DNA of 64,000 nt from Parus major. Its lineage: Eukaryota > Chordata > Aves > Passeriformes > Paridae. The stretch lies in assembly GCF_001522545.3 (NCBI RefSeq), contig NC_031768.1, positions 88,782,431 to 88,846,430 of the forward strand, in the 5' to 3' direction. Under the pieces are notes generated by a model. The model had not been told where the DNA came from. It did no database searches and was given only the letters and a program-made list of their open reading frames with translations. The position numbers and the translations under genes were made by a program. This document shows positions 60,421 through 64,000 of the stretch, one piece after another; positions within the stretch are counted from its first letter, which is position 1; each line of letters starts with the position of its first letter.

Positions 60421-63224
60421 ACCCACTAAGCGAGCCAGAACAAGAACTGGCGTGTTTCCCAGTTTTTTACCCACTGCTCCCCACCCCTGCCTAGAGGATG
60501 CTCGCAGGATGTTCTGCACTTAGGTGGGGACAAGCGAGCTGCTAGCATAGAATCACAGAGTATCTGGAGTTGGAAGGGTCCCACAAGGACCGTGGAATCC
60601 AAGTCCTAGCCCAAGACAGCCTCAGGAATCCCATGTGCCTGTGTGTGATGTCCAAACGCTTCTTGAACTTCCTGGGAATAGGTCCATCAGCAATGTTACT
60701 GGCCACAAAGTCCAAAATCAAGCCACCCTTTGCCTGTAGTGATGTCCAGGTGCTGGTCTGCATCTCAGTTTAGTATCACTGGGCAACAGGTATGGGTGTG
60801 GGCTGGAAAAGAGCCTCACTTGCTGTACTGTCCTACTTTGGAAAAGACACATCTCCCAAAGGAAAATGGGGAAGTTTAGTTGCTGCTCTGCCTCTCTCCA
60901 CCTCCAGGACCATTTACTGTGTGTATGTGTAAAGACACCCTTGAGCAAAGTGGAAGGAGGTATGTGCAAGTCCTACCTAGTGTGGTTGCTACCTGCTGGT
61001 GATCAACCCATGTACTTGCCTGCTAAGCTAGAGTTATTGCAGAAAGAAGAGGTAACTGCAGCAGTTAGGAGTTGAAGAGGAGAGGGGTGCAGTAGCCTGT
61101 AAGCCAGGCTGAGGACAGTCAGCACTACAGAAGAAAAGTGATGTAAAGGCTGAATGGCAAATGAAGCAAAGAGGTGACAGGCAGGGTCAGAAAAACACCC
61201 AGCAGCACAAGCCAGGGAGGCCTCAGCCTGGGTTAAGCAACTCAGCCTATTCCCTCCATGTTTGCTGATCCTTTCTGCTTGATGAACAAATTCTTTCCCC
61301 AGAAGGAACTGAGATATATTCCTCCCTGCCCTGCCCCCCTACACATACTAGTGCCTGCGGGGGGAAAATGGTTTAGGCTCTTAGTTACCTTTCCACTCCA
61401 GGGTGTAATTTTCAGCATACCATTCTGATTAGCTAATGCCTCATACCCTATGGAGCTGCTGAAGAGTGATAAGAGACCTTGAATAGCAGCCTGCTGCTCT
61501 GCCAGGGATAACTCCAGAAGGAAGAAAGCAGAAAATTTGTCCCTGTGACCCACTTCCTGTAGTATTTACTGCTATTGTTTTTTCACCTCACTGGCATCTA
61601 CAGACTCTCACTTGATTTAGCTGATGTCAGAGCAGAACAAGGGCTAAGCAAAACCATTTGGAAAAGATTTCCTGTTGTGTAGGGAAGATTTCTATGGTCC
61701 TGAGTGCCATGGTTGTGCTCCTTGGAGCAAGTGAGAGAGATCTTAAGCTGAAGTCACACAAGACTGGAAGTCTTTGAAAATGTGGTGGATCCAAGGGAGG
61801 TTAGTGGGAAGCAAAAGGAGTAGCATAAGAGCCTGTGGTGAGGTTGCTTTGCGTTACCAGATGTACTCCAAGGACCAAGCTCTGCAGAGCTTGGTCCTTG
61901 GAGTACATCTTTGCTTGTGGCTTGGAGCTCCCATTGCAACTGCCACAAGTCATTAGTGCAGGAGACAAGTAAGGAGAGGGGGTTTTACATCCTTCTCAAT
62001 AACTAACTCCTAGTGTCCAGAATAGCGGAGTGGAAATATTCTAGTGCTGCCCTGTGACATGGTAGATGTCTGGGTTATTACAGGTTCTTCATGTCCCAAC
62101 CTTGGTCTCTTCTGAGCAGGACATAACCTGGCAACCAGAAGGAAGCCGAGTTTGACTTTTGGAATATTAAATGTTTTACTGTTTGACTGTCTTCTGGCAG
62201 TGGCCTGGATTTTCCCCTAAGGGATATTAGAGCTCACTCGCATTAGTGTTTGAAATCAGTGCTGACCATGCAGTCAGGGAGGCTCCAGGAGCCTGAGAAC
62301 AGCCCCTTATGAGCTCTTTCTTTGGGAGCCTAGTTCTCAGGAGAGCACAATTCCTTTCAGGGAATTTCAGTGGAGACAGGAGGGAGCAGTGCACACTATG
62401 ACTTGCAGCCTGTTGCAAATGGGCATTTGCAAATGGTCACAGTTTTTGTATCCAACATCCATAAAGCGATTGGTGTTTGCTCCTGCCTAGGAGACAGAAG
62501 AAAACGGCCTCCCATGCTGTGACAGAGCTGGAGAACACCAAGGATTGCAGCCAGGCTGGGAAGCCTCTCCTGTGCCCCTCCCATCCCACAGAGGAGCTCC
62601 AGCTGTTCTGCGAGCAGTGTGACCAGCCTGTGTGCCAGGACTGTGTTCTGGGCAGACACCGTCAGCACCCCTGTGACTTCAGCAGCAATGTCATCCACAG
62701 GCACGGGGACACCCTGCGGGAGCTGCTGAAGGACAGCCAGCAGCACATGGACACCCTGGAGGATGTGCTGAGCCAGGTTGATGAGATGGGCAGCGCCGTC
62801 CGCAGCCGCGCAGAGACTGTGGCCGCAGAGATCTGCCTGTTTGCCAAGGGCTACGTGAAAGCGATTGAAGAGCACCGGGACCGGCTGCTGAAGCAGCTGG
62901 AGGACTTGAAGGTGCAGAAGGAAAACCTGCTGCACTTGCAGAAAGCGCAGCTGCAGCAGCTGCTGCTGGACATGAGGACAGGCGTGGAGTTCACAGAGCA
63001 CTTGCTGATGAGTGGCTCAGATGTGGAGATCCTCGTCAGCAAAGGGGTGGTGTCCAGCCGTCTGACAAAGCTCAACAGCATTGCTTACAGCACCCACCCC
63101 AGTGTGGATGACAGGATCCAGTTCTCCCCCCATGAGAGGGCAGGGCAGTGTTGTGGCTATGAAGTTTTTGGGGCCATTCTCAATAAAGTGGTTGATCCAG
63201 CCAGATGTACCCTGCATGGGGAAG
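60037..63224 (+). CDS. TRIM45: TRIM45, tripartite motif protein 45 (5' part: RING, B-boxes, coiled coil)
   Basis: TRIM45 is a RING-type E3 ubiquitin ligase reported to dampen MAPK-dependent transcription. Two coding exons (60037-60362 and 62491-63224) give 353 codons. The RING finger is C6, C9, C21, H23, C26, C29, C48, C51. B-box 1 is C81, C84, C93, C96, C101, C104, H108, H117. B-box 2 is C137, H140, C149, C152, C157, C160, H165, H168. A coiled coil spans about residues 182-300. Blocks such as YVKAIEEHRD, LLKQLEDLKVQKEN and MRTGVEFTEHLL match human TRIM45. The frame stops being coding at a GTAATG donor after the HGE codons, where human continues into the filamin-type repeat, so the last exons are outside the window. 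All zinc ligands are intact. Confidence 0.95.
60546..60775 (-). mobile_element. CR1-type LINE 3' fragment
   Basis: Reverse-complement CR1: begins CATAGAATCACAGAG, then GGAGTTGGAAGGGTC, GACAGCCTCAGGAATCCCA and CCAAACGCTTCTTGAACTTC. It sits in TRIM45 intron 1, antisense to the gene. Confidence 0.87.
61859..61910. repeat. Perfect 52-bp palindrome (26-bp arms, no spacer)
   Basis: Arm 61859-61884 is the exact reverse complement of 61885-61910, centred on CTGCAG. Symmetry stops abruptly on both sides. The arm contains ACTCCAAGGACCAAGC. It lies in TRIM45 intron 1. Confidence 0.97.
62491..63224 (+). CDS. TRIM45: TRIM45 coding exon 2 (B-box 2 and coiled coil)
   Basis: 734 nt, residues 109-354. The acceptor is TGCTCCTGCCTAG and the donor GTAATG in phase 1. 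It carries the complete B-box 2, the whole coiled coil and the start of the linker to the filamin-type domain (ending CTLHGE). An open frame runs on past the donor to 63493, but that tail has no TRIM45 similarity. Confidence 0.94.
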
Positions 63225-64000
63225 GTAATGGGGTGGCTGTACAGCAGCTGAATGGAAGTGCTCTGCTCCCTGAAGTCACTCCTCTGCTCTCTGTACCCAC
63301 ATGGCACTGTTGGCTCTCTGCTATCTGGGCATTGACCAGGGGCAGAGGTAGAGCCCCAGCAGAGGTCGCATTGCCTGCCTGTGGGAGCTGTATTGGGCAG
63401 GGATGTGCATCCCTGCATTCTCATCCAGATGTGCAGAGCATGCAGCACTGCCCTCCACAGCACCACCAACCTCAGCATGGGGCTGAGACATGAGAAGGGC
63501 TCACTCAGGGAATGGGAGTGGCACCTGCAGTAGCAGGACATGATGATTAGCAGGTGGTCCAAGCTGTTCTGCAGCATGAGCCCAGGCAGATCCCCATTAA
63601 GTTTTTTTTAAGTAAGCCAGAGTAAGTTTTTCCCATTACAGCTTCTGCTGAGATTGCTATGGGAAAACCTTGATGGTTTTATGGATATTTGCTCATTAAG
63701 GGCTTGGAGCTGGGCCAGCAAACAGGTGATGTTCAGACCATCCCACAGAGCACAGCCAGCTCTGTGGGATGTAATGTCTGTGCAGGGCAAATGAGACAGA
63801 CACAGGACTTGTTAGATCCCTTCCATGCCAAACTGTAGGTCTTGAGTTCTCTGGGGCACAGTGGGGTGCTGTTCCTTCTTCCTCTGGGTTGCATGGTGCA
63901 TCTTGAGGCCTTCTGGGAAGGTGCCAGCTTCCAGGCCATAGAGTGACATTCAAAAAGACCCCCGTGGTCCATACAGATCTCTGGCCTAAACCTGCCAGAC
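63225..64000. other. TRIM45 intron 2 (start)
   Basis: Sequence after the exon 2 donor. No acceptor followed by the expected filamin-domain exon was found up to the window end. Confidence 0.6.

Larger units (their letters stand above)
60363..62490. other. TRIM45 intron 1
   Basis: 2.1 kb. It contains a CR1 fragment (60546-60775) and a perfect 52-bp palindrome (61859-61910). The rest is unremarkable. Confidence 0.7.

Noticed and set aside
59643..60519. Long minus-strand frames across the TRIM45 CpG island
   Set aside because: GC-rich DNA rarely contains stop codons; these are shadows of TRIM45 exon 1 and its promoter. The same holds for long frames at 25318-26190 and 30577-31456.
63225..63493. 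Continuation of the TRIM45 exon 2 frame past its donor
   Set aside because: Similarity to TRIM45 ends exactly at the GTAATG donor in the phase expected from human, so the tail is intron.
1..64000. tRNA, rRNA, CRISPR, operon or intact endogenous virus
   Set aside because: None of the expected signatures (tRNA box B, spaced repeats, gag/pol/env-like frames with paired long terminal repeats) was seen.

Overview
The window is vertebrate nuclear DNA, most likely from a bird. The evidence is intron-containing genes with consensus splice sites, CpG islands at gene starts, compact introns, few repeats, and recognisable interspersed repeats that are all CR1-type LINE fragments. There are no operons, tRNAs, rRNAs or CRISPR arrays. 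Every gene was assembled by eye: exons were located by protein similarity to families I know, then checked for AG/GT boundaries and for agreement of reading phase from exon to exon.

Three genes are present. (1) SIDT1, minus strand, 25755 leftwards to the window edge. Its first ten coding exons are clear, and a probable eleventh is cut by the window start. They encode the signal peptide, the extracellular domain, the first membrane helix and the start of the cytosolic loop. (2) SPICE1, plus strand, 31007-53759, complete. Seventeen coding exons join in phase to an 812-codon reading frame ending in the conserved C-terminus, followed by a polyadenylation signal. (3) TRIM45, plus strand, from 60037. 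Two coding exons give the RING finger, B-box 1, B-box 2 and coiled coil. The filamin-type C-terminal exons are not visible and should lie to the right of the window.

Layout: 1-25.8 kb is SIDT1, with a 14 kb first intron. 25.8-31.0 kb is the intergenic space between the two divergent starts, each in its own CpG island. 31.0-53.8 kb is SPICE1. 53.8-59.6 kb is gene-poor and holds CR1 fragments and a duplicated 145-bp segment. 59.6-64.0 kb is the TRIM45 CpG island, exon 1, a 2.1 kb intron with a perfect 52-bp palindrome, exon 2 and the start of intron 2. The proteins have no obvious joint role: SIDT1 is a membrane protein of the SID-1 family, SPICE1 a centriole and spindle protein, TRIM45 a RING-type ubiquitin ligase.

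No previously undescribed multi-gene system was found. The observations most worth checking are the zero-spacer palindrome in TRIM45 intron 1, the copied segment flanked by a target-site-like duplication downstream of SPICE1, the SPICE1-TRIM45 neighbourhood (different from human, where CFAP44 follows SPICE1), a CpG-rich patch inside SIDT1 intron 1, and a weak splice donor on a frame-neutral SPICE1 exon.
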